Below, in pieces: positions 33,281-54,402 of a stretch of 64,000 bases of DNA (its first letter is position 1; each line of letters begins with the position of its first letter). A model generated the notes under the pieces. That model was not told where the DNA came from. It did not search any database and was given only the letters and a program-made list of their open reading frames with translations. This DNA comes from Leptospira sanjuanensis (GTDB taxonomy: Bacteria > Spirochaetota > Leptospiria > Leptospirales > Leptospiraceae). Position numbers and translations under genes: made by a program. The stretch is taken from NCBI RefSeq assembly GCF_022267325.1, contig NZ_JAIZBG010000001.1, positions 1 to 64,000 of the forward strand, in the 5' to 3' direction.

Positions 33281-33957
33281 AAAAAATTCTTTTTTTCGAT
33301 GCGACAAACCAATGGATCCTTGTGGAATCGTTTCTCCTTGATCCGGAAGGAAACCTGACTCCGGTTTCTTCATACGCCGGAATTCATCCTCGAGAATCCT
33401 CCAAACTTTTGATCCAAGAATTACGAAATGTTCTAAAGAACTCGAATTGGAAATCCCCCGATTTGATCGTTAGCGCACTGGGGCCGGGTTCATTTACAGG
33501 GCTTAGAATCGCGGTCGCAACGGCACGCAATCTTGCGCAGCTTTGGAAAATTCCCGCAATCGGATTCGACAGTTTAAACGTTTACGCTTCGTTCTATCAC
33601 GAAGAAGCGGGTGATCCGGTAATCGTGGGAATCGAGGCGAAACAGAAAAAAATTTATTTCGGAATGGAAGATACGAGAGGATTTTTCGGTTCCATAGACG
33701 TCAAGCCGGACGATATACTGGATAAAATACCGGAAGATCGATTGCAGGCGTTTCTAACGTCGCAGAAATATTCGGATCATCCCGAATTTTTCGCGGGAAA
33801 TCCCATCTTAGAAAATCTTCCGTCCGCATCCGCGATTCTAAATCGCAACTTGGACCTGCTTCAAGAAGCGATCGCATTTCCGGATCGGTTTCCTTATTGG
33901 AAACTCGTTCCGAATTACGTACGCGGAACTTACGTCGACGACAAGTCGACAGCTTAG
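33277..33957 (+). CDS. tsaB: t6A biosynthesis protein TsaB
   Basis: TsaB is the partner of TsaD in the t6A complex. The protein starts MKKILFFDATNQW and has the conserved ALGPGSFTGLRIAVATARNLA segment, then IEAKQKKIYFGM. The ATG at 33277 overlaps the tsaE stop, with AAAGGG upstream. An earlier in-frame start at 33250 would lie within tsaE. At 226 aa the length fits. It is followed 5 bases later by the rnr start, so hslO-tsaE-tsaB-rnr likely forms one unit. Confidence 0.92.
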   Translation: MKKILFFDATNQWILVESFLLDPEGNLTPVSSYAGIHPRESSKLLIQELRNVLKNSNWKSPDLIVSALGPGSFTGLRIAVATARNLAQLWKIPAIGFDSLNVYASFYHEEAGDPVIVGIEAKQKKIYFGMEDTRGFFGSIDVKPDDILDKIPEDRLQAFLTSQKYSDHPEFFAGNPILENLPSASAILNRNLDLLQEAIAFPDRFPYWKLVPNYVRGTYVDDKSTA

Positions 33958-33962
33958 CAATT

Positions 33963-36230
<2,268 letters not shown>

Positions 36231-36315
36231 ACAAAGTAATTCCTTTCCTATATTCCTGCTGAACAGTTGTTATATATAAAACCGGAGTCGTATTAACGAC
36301 AAACGGGAGGTGAAC

Positions 36316-36822
36316 TTGGAGCTGTTTCTGCAAGAGTCGATTCCTCGGAGTCGATTTTTAAAACTAAGTTTAAAATTTTTGGCCGTGACCGCGTTCGTTC
36401 TTCCGGGAATGACCGCGTGTACCAGCGGTTCGATTCCCAGATTGCGCGGATTGAAAGACGATGCCTATCTTGCTTTCAAATCTTTGGGAGAAGTTTTTCT
36501 CAAAGGAAATCCGATCCCCGATTTTGATCTGGGTGTTGCGGTCGATGATTACGTATATGGTCATCCGACTCCGATCGATACGGAAAGCGTGATTCTTCTT
36601 TTGGGGATGATTCCTTCTTCCACTCTTGCCGCGCTTGCGTTGGATTTTTCCTTCAAACCCATGACTTCTCTGAGCGTGGAAGAACGAGAAAAACGTCTGT
36701 TGTCTTGGAAAACTTCCTCACTCGGTTTGAAACGAGGCGCGTATTCGATCATGAGACAGATCGCATTCTTCCTCGTTTCAAAAGACAAAAGAATTCAAAC
36801 ATTAGCGGGATACGAGGGTTAA
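36316..36822 (+). CDS. Small exported subunit partner of the GMC oxidoreductase
   Basis: About 168 aa, starting at TTG 36316, which has GGAGG 5 bases ahead; a GTG at 36310 overlaps that site. The N-terminus RSRFLKLSLKFLAV then FVLPGMTAC resembles a Tat signal (one Arg less than the S-R-R-x-F-L-K consensus) ending in a lipobox-like cysteine. The rest is helical. It lies one base from the GMC oxidoreductase and resembles the small subunits that accompany membrane-linked GMC dehydrogenases. Family assignment is tentative. Confidence 0.65.
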   Translation: MELFLQESIPRSRFLKLSLKFLAVTAFVLPGMTACTSGSIPRLRGLKDDAYLAFKSLGEVFLKGNPIPDFDLGVAVDDYVYGHPTPIDTESVILLLGMIPSSTLAALALDFSFKPMTSLSVEEREKRLLSWKTSSLGLKRGAYSIMRQIAFFLVSKDKRIQTLAGYEG

Positions 36823-36823
36823 T

Positions 36824-38440
36824 ATGGGCGGAATTCCAGCGGCGAATGATAAAATCATCACTCCTAAAAAACACCAAGAGATTATCGAAAGAGAGAATAT
36901 CAAAAACGGAACTTGGGAACTCACAGCCGACGCAGTTGTGATCGGTTCCGGCGCGGGCGGTGCGGTTGCGGCGGCCACTCTTGCTAAGAACGGTTGGAAC
37001 ACGGTTCTTATCGAAGAAGGTTCTTACTTTACTCCGGCTCAGTTCAGCGGGGACGAGTTCTTATCCTCGGCGCGATTGTATCGCGACGCGGGTTTTATTA
37101 TTTCGGAAGAACAGACGTTGAGCATTCTTCAGGGAAGAACCGTCGGCGGTTCCACGACCGTAAACTGGCAGACATCCTTATATCCTCCCGACTACGTAAC
37201 CTCGGAATGGGATAAACGATTCGGTTTGAAAGGATATTCGAGACAAGATATGGATCCGTTCGTTTCTTCCGTACATGAAAGACTCGGCGTTCATCCGGTT
37301 CCTCAAAATCTCATCAATGCGAATAACAATACGTTGATGAAGGGTGGAAAGGCTTTGGGCCTCCATCCCGAAGTTTTGAACAACAATAACCGAGGTTGTA
37401 TCGGTCTGGGCCGTTGCGGGTTGGGTTGTCCGATCAATGCGAAACAATCCATGTTCTTAACGTATATTCCCGATGCGATCGAAGCGGGTGCGACCGTGAT
37501 CGCGAACATGAAAGCGCAGGTTATTCACGACGGAACAACGAAAGTCGTGGTCGCGGAATTCACTCCCGATCCGTACGAAAAAGCTCCGGATACTGTGATT
37601 AAAAAAGTAAAAGTTACCGCGAAGGTCGTCGTGGTCAGCGCGGGTGCAATCGAAGGTCCGGCGCTTTTGCAAAGATCCGGTTTAGGAAACGATTGGGTGG
37701 GAAGAAATTTGAAAGTTCATCCGACCAGCACCATCTTCGCGGTGTTCGACGAGAAGATCAATATGTTCTCCGGTCCGCCTCAATCCGCCGTGATCAAAGA
37801 CGGCCACAACCAAAACAATACCGGTTACGGATTTTGGCTGGAAGTCGCACCGTTCCGACCCACGTTAGCCGCTTCTTTGATTCCGTATTATGGAAAACAA
37901 CAATTCGATCAGATTCAAAGATATTCGAACATGAGCGCGGGGATCGTTCTTGTTCGTGACGGATCGGATGGAGAAGCGAACGCTTCCGTAAAATGGTCCT
38001 TAGGTTCTAGAAAGGTTTACTTTGAACTGACGCCGGGCGACGGTAAGAATATGCTCCGCGGTTTAAAGATGTTGGCGGAAGTACAAGCGGCCGCGGGAGC
38101 GAAGGAATTGATCTTTCCTTTTCCCGATATGGATGCTCCTTTTCCTGTGGATCGAAACACGAAGTTCGATTGGATTCTTGAAAAAAAATTCAATCCGGGA
38201 AGTTTACTCGTAGGTTCGGCGCATCCTCATGGTTCGATTCAAGCCGCGGATTCTCCCGAAAAAGGAGCCGTGGACCCGAATCTGGAATTGTATGGTCATA
38301 AAAATATTTTTGTGATCGATGCTTCCGTCTATCCTACCGGTCTTTCGGTCAATCCCCAGATTACAACGATGAGTTTGGCGCTCAGAGCATCGGAGTCGCT
38401 CGCGTCGAAAAGACAGGAAAAATTAGGAAATTTATTATAA
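36824..38440 (+). CDS. GMC-family FAD oxidoreductase (alcohol oxidase/dehydrogenase type)
   Basis: A 538-residue FAD enzyme with the dinucleotide motif VIGSGAGGAVAAATLAK near residue 38, QGRTVGGSTTVNWQ (the GMC signature), and C-terminal VIDASVYPTGLSVNPQ with the active-site region. The four-cysteine segment RGCIGLGRCGLGCPINAKQS resembles long-chain alcohol oxidases. No signal peptide is present, so the small Tat-like subunit one base upstream may carry it out by hitchhiking. Substrate is unknown; a long-chain alcohol or sterol is possible for a bacterium living on fatty acids. Confidence 0.88.
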   Translation: MGGIPAANDKIITPKKHQEIIERENIKNGTWELTADAVVIGSGAGGAVAAATLAKNGWNTVLIEEGSYFTPAQFSGDEFLSSARLYRDAGFIISEEQTLSILQGRTVGGSTTVNWQTSLYPPDYVTSEWDKRFGLKGYSRQDMDPFVSSVHERLGVHPVPQNLINANNNTLMKGGKALGLHPEVLNNNNRGCIGLGRCGLGCPINAKQSMFLTYIPDAIEAGATVIANMKAQVIHDGTTKVVVAEFTPDPYEKAPDTVIKKVKVTAKVVVVSAGAIEGPALLQRSGLGNDWVGRNLKVHPTSTIFAVFDEKINMFSGPPQSAVIKDGHNQNNTGYGFWLEVAPFRPTLAASLIPYYGKQQFDQIQRYSNMSAGIVLVRDGSDGEANASVKWSLGSRKVYFELTPGDGKNMLRGLKMLAEVQAAAGAKELIFPFPDMDAPFPVDRNTKFDWILEKKFNPGSLLVGSAHPHGSIQAADSPEKGAVDPNLELYGHKNIFVIDASVYPTGLSVNPQITTMSLALRASESLASKRQEKLGNLL

Positions 38441-38500
38441 ACCAGTCAGGAGAGGGGTTGCAAATTCACTTTTAAAAAAGACTTCCTCTCCGAAACTGGT
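38441..38500 (+). promoter_or_regulatory. Long hairpin filling the gap before the TPR gene
   Basis: ACCAGT-ca-GGAGAGG (38441-38455) can pair with CCTCTCC-gaa-ACTGGT (38485-38500), giving a 6-bp and a 7-bp helix separated by a small internal loop around a 29-base AT-rich loop. It covers almost the whole space between the GMC stop and the next start at 38504. It may be a leader structure or an attenuator; only four bases separate it from the ATG. Confidence 0.5.
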
Positions 38501-38503
38501 CCT

Positions 38504-40009
38504 ATGGGCTTGCGGATTTTTCTTTTTTCAGTTCTTTTGTGTTCCATTTCAACTTCGTTGTACGCGGATTTGAAAGAAGGAAAGAAAGCGTATGCGAAAA
38601 AAGATTTTTCCAAGGCCATGGATGAGTTCCAAAAGTTCAACAATGCAAATCCTTCTTCCGGAGAAGCGTGGATGTACATGGGATATATCTACGAATATAG
38701 AAGGGATTATCCGAAGTCCATTCAGGCGTTCAAGAAAGCAGTCGGTCTAAATCTACCGAAAAAAGATTTGGTAAACTGTTATCAGAAGATCATTCTCTAT
38801 TTCAATTATCAAAGAGATTATCACGAAGTTATCGCGTATTCCAATCGTTTGTTGAGAATCGATCCGGATCTAACTCACATTCAAAAAATCAGATCCACCG
38901 CGGAGGAAAGGCTTTCGTCCGGCCACGTAGTTCATCATCGCCCCAAAAAACAGACAACGGAAGAACCGGAAACAAGCGGTCCGAGTACGGAAGAAGAATA
39001 TCTTAAAATTCTAAAGAAAGAACCCGGGGACGAATCGGCGCGCTGGAATCTTTCCCTAATCTACGCGAATCGCAAAGAGTTTCAAAAAGCGGAAATTTTA
39101 TTGGAAGGACTTGTCAAAGACTTTCCCGAAAAACACGATTATCTGTATAAATACGGCGTGATTCTTATCCGTTTGGAGAAGTATCAGGAAGCTCTTCGCA
39201 TATTGGATAAGCTCGAGGATAAAATCGGAAGCGGCAGTCCGAAAATGTTGTATTATGCAAATCTAAATCAAGCCGTTGCATATCACAAAATGAAACGATA
39301 CGAAGAAGCCGCGAAGTATTACAGAAAATCCTATGCGGTTAATACGACGGTTCAGCCTTTGATCGGATTGACCAAACTCAAGTACGAAGTCAAAGATTGC
39401 GAGAATGCGATCAAAACGGCGGAAAAAGCGCTCGAATTCGGCGAAAGGACACATGAGATTCGCATGTATCTCGCACTTTGTAAAATTCAAAATAAAGAAG
39501 AAACCGAAGGTTATACGATCCTTAAAGAGATCGCTTCCAAACTGGAAAAGGAAAACCCCGAATTTAAGAATCTTCCCGACGTTTACAACGACGGTATTTT
39601 GAAACTCGCCCGTTATTATACCAATCACGGAGAATACGAAAAAGCTCTTCGCTATTTTCACTCCGTTCAATCTTCGGAGGAAGAAGAGCGCGAATATCGA
39701 TTTTATCTCGGAAAGGCTTACTACTACACTGGAAAGATCGATCAGGCGATTCTTATGTTGGAAAAGGTCGGCGGTTCTTCGGGAGCGTATTATCTGCTGG
39801 CAAAATGTTATGCGAACAAGGACGACCTTGAAAAGACTATGGAGTACATTCGTAAGGCGGCGAATATGAAACCGGCGATTTGGGCCGCCGCCGCGGAAGA
39901 GAAAGAATTCGATCGGTTTAAGGAAAAGTCCTTGTTTAAATCTTTTTTAGAATCCAAAGGCGGCGATAAAGAGAAGAATCAGGATTCTCAGGCACTCGAT
40001 AAAACCTGA
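38504..40009 (+). CDS. Exported TPR-repeat protein
   Basis: Signal peptide MGLRIFLFSVLLCSISTSLYAD, then a long row of tetratricopeptide repeats, for example EGKKAYAKKDFSKAMDEFQK, SSGEAWMYMGYIYEYRRDYP, and NAIKTAEKALEFGERTHEIR. A low-complexity linker with KKQTTEEPETSG lies near residue 150. TPR proteins act as scaffolds for complexes. At 501 aa it is probably periplasmic. A structured leader sits directly upstream. Confidence 0.88.
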   Translation: MGLRIFLFSVLLCSISTSLYADLKEGKKAYAKKDFSKAMDEFQKFNNANPSSGEAWMYMGYIYEYRRDYPKSIQAFKKAVGLNLPKKDLVNCYQKIILYFNYQRDYHEVIAYSNRLLRIDPDLTHIQKIRSTAEERLSSGHVVHHRPKKQTTEEPETSGPSTEEEYLKILKKEPGDESARWNLSLIYANRKEFQKAEILLEGLVKDFPEKHDYLYKYGVILIRLEKYQEALRILDKLEDKIGSGSPKMLYYANLNQAVAYHKMKRYEEAAKYYRKSYAVNTTVQPLIGLTKLKYEVKDCENAIKTAEKALEFGERTHEIRMYLALCKIQNKEETEGYTILKEIASKLEKENPEFKNLPDVYNDGILKLARYYTNHGEYEKALRYFHSVQSSEEEEREYRFYLGKAYYYTGKIDQAILMLEKVGGSSGAYYLLAKCYANKDDLEKTMEYIRKAANMKPAIWAAAAEEKEFDRFKEKSLFKSFLESKGGDKEKNQDSQALDKT

Positions 40010-40131
40010 TTTTACGTACTGGAAATCCGCTTGAACGTTCGGCGCGAATCGACTCAAAAACCCAACTGCGAACCGTATTGACTTTATCGGTTATCGAAAG
40101 AATTCAATTCCCATAAAGCGACTTTGCCGAG

Positions 40132-40842
<711 letters not shown>

Positions 40843-40844
40843 AA

Positions 40845-41796
<952 letters not shown>

Positions 41797-41813
<17 letters not shown>

Positions 41814-42336
41814 GGTTTTCCTCCAGTTTTAACGTTTTTATATCGAGAGTCACCGAAGTCATCAAATTCATTCCCGGAAATTTAACGATGATCTGCTCCT
41901 CATTCTTACGCGATATGACTTCGGCCTTGTATCCGGTAAACGGTCCTTCTTGGATAAGAACTTTTTTTCCGGGGGAAAGTTTTTCCTGAATTTCGATTTG
42001 AATCTTGTCCGGATATGTTTCCAAAAATGATTTCACTAAATTGAGATCCTCGTCCGGAATCACATACGGTTTTCCATCGTAAAAAACGAAATGATGTGCG
42101 CCGGGTAGCTGGAGAACTTTAACTTTGTCTTGATAGAACGAAATCTTTACGAAGATATAAGAAGGATACATCGGTTCTTCAACGACTTTCCAGCGATCGG
42201 ACCACTTTTTCTTTTTAGAAAGAAGCGGAAGAAAACATTCGATCTTTCTTTCCTGAAACAATCGTTTGAGCTTTTTTTCGGCTCTTGGATTGGTATAAAG
42301 AACATACCACTCGTTGACTTCAGAATTCTCTTTCAT
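41797..42336 (-). CDS. NusG/RfaH-like transcription elongation factor
   Basis: A 179-residue protein with a NusG N-terminal domain (WYVLYTNPRAEKKLKRLFQE, then EPMYPSYIFVKI) and a C-terminal KOW-like domain (GKKVLIQEGPFTGYKAEVI). The specialised paralogues RfaH, UpxY and LoaP are of this type and often control polysaccharide operons. A housekeeping NusG normally lies beside secE and rplK, which are not here, so this is likely a special form. It overlaps its neighbours by 17 bases on both sides. Confidence 0.85.
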
Positions 42337-42799
42337 CTACTTTAAAGGAAACCGGAATAATTAGGTTTGTTCCTTCGTTGAGATCGAATTTCCAAGTTTT
42401 CAACGCTCTTTGAAATTCGACGTCGAATATCGAATATCGACAAGGTTGAATGGTCCTGAGAATTTCTCCCTTTCCGTCAGATTTTATTTTCACTTCCCAA
42501 GAACAATCCGATTCCAGTCTTTGATCCAGCGCGCCTTGCGGAAAGTGGATTTCGTTTTTAAATTTTTCGATTTCTTTTTGTAAGGTCCCTTCCGCGCTCG
42601 AATTTTCGGACGGGGTCGTTTCCGATCTCTGACCTAGGCCTTCCTTGGAAAGGCTGAGTGTAACGTTTGGGGTTGCGCCCCTTTTTAAAAAAATCTTAAG
42701 ATCGGCGATCGATTCGGATTTAAAGAGCGGTATAAAGAAAAACAAAAATATTAGAATATGAAAGAAGCCGGAAGCGAGAAAAGAAAGGCGAATGCTCAC
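42320..42799 (-). CDS. TonB-like membrane-anchored protein
   Basis: A 159-residue protein with one N-terminal membrane helix (residues about 5-28), a polar linker with SETTPSENSSAEG, and a C-terminal TonB-like domain including CSWEVKIKSDGKGEIL and a final strand IIPVSFKVDE. The mix resembles proteins that pass energy from the inner to the outer membrane, but it is shorter than TonB and lacks a proline-rich linker. It is first in the minus cluster, upstream of the NusG-like gene, overlapping it by 17 bases. Confidence 0.6.
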   Translation of the reverse strand: MSIRLSFLASGFFHILIFLFFFIPLFKSESIADLKIFLKRGATPNVTLSLSKEGLGQRSETTPSENSSAEGTLQKEIEKFKNEIHFPQGALDQRLESDCSWEVKIKSDGKGEILRTIQPCRYSIFDVEFQRALKTWKFDLNEGTNLIIPVSFKVDEREF

Positions 42800-43126
42800 A
42801 AGTCCATTCTTTCGAATTCGTTCTCCAAAGGCAATCGATACCCGGGAAGACTCGGTAGAGATTTGATCGTCATTTATAAAAATCTTTCCAAATTCAGGTC
42901 AATCTTTTTGATTCACAGAAAAAAGAGTTAAGTCGGATTTGAAGCTAAGCAGGAAATCCGAATTCTTTCCAAAATTACGTCCTTGATGCAAACTCTGCGT
43001 TCTACTTTGAGTTACTTAACGGATCTGAACCGTCCTAAATCCTTGTTCCCTAAATGGAATATAAGAACCCGTCCTAAACCGGGGCAGGTTTTTTTAGCTC
43101 GATCTTTCTGACAAAGTAAACCGAGG

Positions 43127-43146
43127 TTTTGCGACGCGCACTAAGT
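43127..43146 (+). repeat. Short repeat, copy B (TTTGCGACGC..ACTAAGT)
   Basis: TTTTGCGACGCGCACTAAGT is near-identical to the site at 11592-11608, with two extra bases GC. Both lie on plus, upstream of plus-strand genes. Confidence 0.5.
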
Positions 43147-43150
43147 AATT

Positions 43151-43182
43151 CGGAGTATATTCAATTTTCATTGAATTCTCCG
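43151..43182 (+). promoter_or_regulatory. Hairpin downstream of repeat copy B
   Basis: CGGAG (43151-43155) pairs with CTCCG (43178-43182), and ATTCAAT (43159-43165) with ATTGAAT (43170-43176), with a TTTC loop and a small internal loop. It could be a leader structure of the chemoreceptor gene, which starts 116 bases later. Confidence 0.4.
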
Positions 43183-43298
43183 TATCGTTTACTTTCCTTT
43201 CGTTTATCATTAGACACCGTACGCTTTTTAAATATGATCCAAAATTCTTCTTTAAGCCGATCCGCGCTTAGTTTGCGATGGAAATGGAGGAGCTTTGA

Positions 43299-44991
<1,693 letters not shown>

Positions 44992-44993
<2 letters not shown>

Positions 44994-45019
44994 CTTCGCG
45001 ACCCTTAGGGAGCGAAGTT
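44992..45019 (+). terminator. Possible terminator hairpin after the chemoreceptor gene
   Basis: AACTTCGC (44992-44999) and GCGAAGTT (45012-45019) are perfectly complementary, and an inner CCC-TTA-GGG hairpin fits between. The stem begins inside the stop codon. No T run follows, so termination is uncertain. Confidence 0.5.
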
Positions 45020-45149
45020 CGAGTTAACTTAGTCGACTCGGTCGATCTAATTCGGTTTAATCTGCATGATCCGCTTATCTTTTTAATAAAGGAAAACTAA
45101 ACTTACCCTGCGTGGTAAATTCTCTCGAAAATGAAAAAATCTGCCGATA

Positions 45150-46033
45150 ATGAGATCGATGGAGAATCGATTTCTCAGGCTGACGATTTTTATTTCGATC
45201 GCGATTACGCTTTTTTCTTTTTGGGATCATCACCTTGTCAGTTATCTGAAAGACTTCATCGTTTTCATTCATGAGATCGGTCACGCGATTGCGGCTCTTT
45301 TAACGGGCGGCTCGGTTCATGCGATCGAACTGCACGGAAACGAATCCGGGGAAACGATCGCGATTCCAAGTTCTGGAAAAGGCGCGTTTATTTTTGTCGT
45401 GTCCGCCGGTTATCTCGGCTCTTGTTTGATCGGCGGTTTTTTATTGAACCGCGGATTTTCCGGAAAGATGATTCGGCCGACTTTGATTTCGTTCGGAGCG
45501 ATTCTTTTGCTCATGACCATTTCTTATTCAAAGCCGGGTAACTTGGCGCAATATACGGGAATTCTTTGGGGTTTGAGTTTCGTCTTGCTCGGTCTTTTCA
45601 ATCTAAGATTGAATCAATTCGTTCTTGTGTTTATCGGAACGAGCATCACTCTATACAGCTTATACGATCTTCTCGATTTTACCGGGAACATCGCTTACAC
45701 GGACGCGGGCATTATGGCGACGTGGATTACGGGCGCAAATCCCGCGCACGGCGTTCCTAAATCGGTAATTGTTCTGGGATATTTGATTGCTCTCCTCTGG
45801 TCTTTTTTTAGCTTATCCATCATATTCGTATCGGTTAAAAGAGTTTTCCAATCGCAGGTTCCGAGTCAGGATTTTCTGCAGGAAGAAGACTCATTCCACT
45901 TTCCCGAGGACGGAACTATGGAAGCTCCATTCCCAGGAGAAATAACTCCGGAAGTCATGGAATGGTTTTTCAGCAAAGGCTTGGATCTAAACGGAAAACC
46001 TTTGCAGTCGGAATTTTTGGAAAAAGAAGAATC

Positions 46034-46037
<4 letters not shown>
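45150..46037 (+). CDS. M50B-type membrane protein (peptidase-like)
   Basis: A 295-residue polytopic membrane protein with the zinc-site motif HEIGH near residue 42 in [15 protein letters not shown]. It belongs with the M50B-like family of membrane zinc-peptidase relatives, which often lack known substrates. About seven hydrophobic segments follow, then a soluble C-terminal tail of about 50 residues. Its stop overlaps the start of the next gene in ATGA. Proteolytic activity is not shown. Confidence 0.82.
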
Positions 46038-46972
<935 letters not shown>

Positions 46973-47037
46973 ATTTACGCGAAGAAAATCTGGACGTACT
47001 TTACCGAAACGCGTCCGGAAACGCTATTGAATCAATC

Positions 47038-48227
<1,190 letters not shown>

Positions 48228-48718
48228 ACCGGCAAAACCGAAAAACGTTCCGATAATCCAACCGCCGATCACATCGCTTACAAAGTGATGCAGAGAAAGC
48301 AGCCTACCGACTCCGGCTAAGAAACTAATCAGAATCAAGGCCGGAGAAAACTGAAACAAAAGCACAAGAATCAAAACCGCAGTCATCGAATTCGCCGCGT
48401 GCGCCGACGGAAACGAATGTTTCATGTCCGGATTCGAATCCACTTTGCCGGCAACGGTAATCAACGGTCGTTTTCTCGCGATCAGGCGCTTGAGAAATAA
48501 AACGAAGCGGTCGTTTGCATACGTCACAAGTCCGGTAAAAAGCAAAACCCAATACCAAGAAATCGGAAGATCGCTCTTGAAGTAAAGAAACGGTAGAAGA
48601 ATGATAAGAAAAACTTCTCCGCGATTGATTTTGGAAAGTACGTGACTCAACTTAGGATTGTGGAGATTGGTCCGAATCCAAGTAGAGAGCGAAAAATCGA
48701 TTTGGTCTACGATTTGTA

Positions 48719-50038
<1,320 letters not shown>

Positions 50039-50039
50039 G

Positions 50040-51193
<1,154 letters not shown>

Positions 51194-51202
51194 GAAAACT
51201 CC

Positions 51203-53266
<2,064 letters not shown>

Positions 53267-53360
53267 GAATCACTCCAAAAAGAATGTAGAAGAGTTGCCG
53301 TTTTTAGTTTAAATTCAGGATCTCCCTTAAAGTATCGGTCTTGATTCGGAGTTTTTAAAG

Positions 53361-54206
53361 ATGGAAAGTAAGCAGGATACGAATTCTTCGGAACATTCTC
53401 CCGTGATCTTCGGAGTTTTGAACATCACCGAAGATTCGTTTTCGGACGGCGGAAAATATCTGACTCATGCTGCTTCTTTGCAAAAGGCCGAATCCCTTGT
53501 GTCTCAAGGCGCAAACGTAATCGATATAGGTGCGCAATCTTCCAATATCCAAGCGGGTTTGGTCGGACCCGAAATCGAATGGGTAAGAATGAAGAATTTG
53601 ATCCCCGATCTGATCGCTAAGGGAGTTCGCGTTTCCGTCGATTCGTTTCAACCGGAAGTCATTGCTCGTTCCTTGGAAGCCGGAGCCGAATTTATCAATC
53701 ATATCCGCGGCTTTGTGGATTCGGAATCCGTTCGCGAAATTTCAAAGTTCGCGGGCAGCGATCGAAAATTCATTCTCATGTATTCGCACAATCAATCCAA
53801 TCGCGCGGAAAAGAATTCTCACCTTACGCCGGATAACGTGATTTTAGAAATCGTCGCATTCTTTCGGGAAAGAAAAAAGGCTTTGATTCAAGCGGGAATT
53901 TCACAAGAGCAATTGATCTTTGATCCGGGAATGGGATTTTTTCTCAGCCCCGATTTTCAAGTCAGCTTTGAGGTTTTAAGAAGAATCCAAACTATTAAAG
54001 AAGAATTCTCGCCGATGATGGTTTCAGTTACGAAGAAGTCGTTTTTAGGAAACGCACTCGGCGGTTTGGACGTCAACGAACGTGAAATCGCGACCGTAAT
54101 CGCGGAACTGTATCTTTCCATTCAAAAAGTGGAATATATCAGAACGCACGAACCGAAAAACCTGAAACAAACCTTGCGTATTTGGAACCTTCTTCATTCT
54201 TCGTGA
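53361..54206 (+). CDS. folP: Diverged dihydropteroate synthase
   Basis: FolP joins pterin to p-aminobenzoate for folate and is the sulfonamide target. GVLNITEDSFSDGG, VSVDSF, DPGMGFF and TKKSFLG place the protein in the family. Several binding-site segments differ: DIGAQSSN instead of DIGGESTRPG, ILMYSHN instead of the usual LMHMQG, NHIRGF instead of NDISGG, and TKKSF instead of SRKSF. Length 281 aa is normal. These changes could alter substrate or drug binding. No other folate gene is next to it. Confidence 0.85.
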   Translation: MESKQDTNSSEHSPVIFGVLNITEDSFSDGGKYLTHAASLQKAESLVSQGANVIDIGAQSSNIQAGLVGPEIEWVRMKNLIPDLIAKGVRVSVDSFQPEVIARSLEAGAEFINHIRGFVDSESVREISKFAGSDRKFILMYSHNQSNRAEKNSHLTPDNVILEIVAFFRERKKALIQAGISQEQLIFDPGMGFFLSPDFQVSFEVLRRIQTIKEEFSPMMVSVTKKSFLGNALGGLDVNEREIATVIAELYLSIQKVEYIRTHEPKNLKQTLRIWNLLHSS

Positions 54207-54257
54207 AGAATTGCGTTCTATTTTTTCGGAAGTTTACAAGAACTTTTTATATAGGGT

Positions 54258-54389
54258 TGTTTGTCGGAACAAGTATCAAAGATAGTTGATAGAATGAATT
54301 ACGACTTTTTGTGCGAGGGGTATTGTGGGAACTCATACGTTTACCGAACCACGGACAAATTTCTGTTCCTCAAATTTGCCCGACAAACA
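54258..54389. repeat. Dispersed element, copy 1, with terminal inverted repeats
   Basis: TGTTTGTCGG (54258-54267) and CCGACAAACA (54380-54389) form 10-bp perfect terminal inverted repeats. Inside are TTTGTCGGAACAA (54260-54272) and TGTGGGAACTCATACG (54324-54339), both repeated exactly in the 60952-61118 gap, and a hairpin CAAATTT/AAATTTG (54356-54362, 54372-54378). It lies in the space between convergent genes. Confidence 0.6.
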
Positions 54390-54402
54390 TATGATTTTAC
54401 AG

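Larger units (their letters stand above)
42800..43298. other. 499-base divergent intergenic region
   Basis: No gene seen. It separates the minus TonB-like gene from the plus chemoreceptor gene. It holds a repeated nonamer CGTCCTAAA (43031-43039 and 43070-43078), a short GC-rich element ahead of a T run (43068-43097), the dispersed repeat copy B (43127-43146), and a hairpin (43151-43182). A strong GGAGGAG lies before the chemoreceptor start. Promoters must lie here but I cannot place them securely. Confidence 0.6.

Noticed and set aside
36287..36300. GTCGT-ATTA-ACGAC inverted repeat before the GMC operon
   Set aside because: Only 5-bp arms; too short to support as an operator without comparison.
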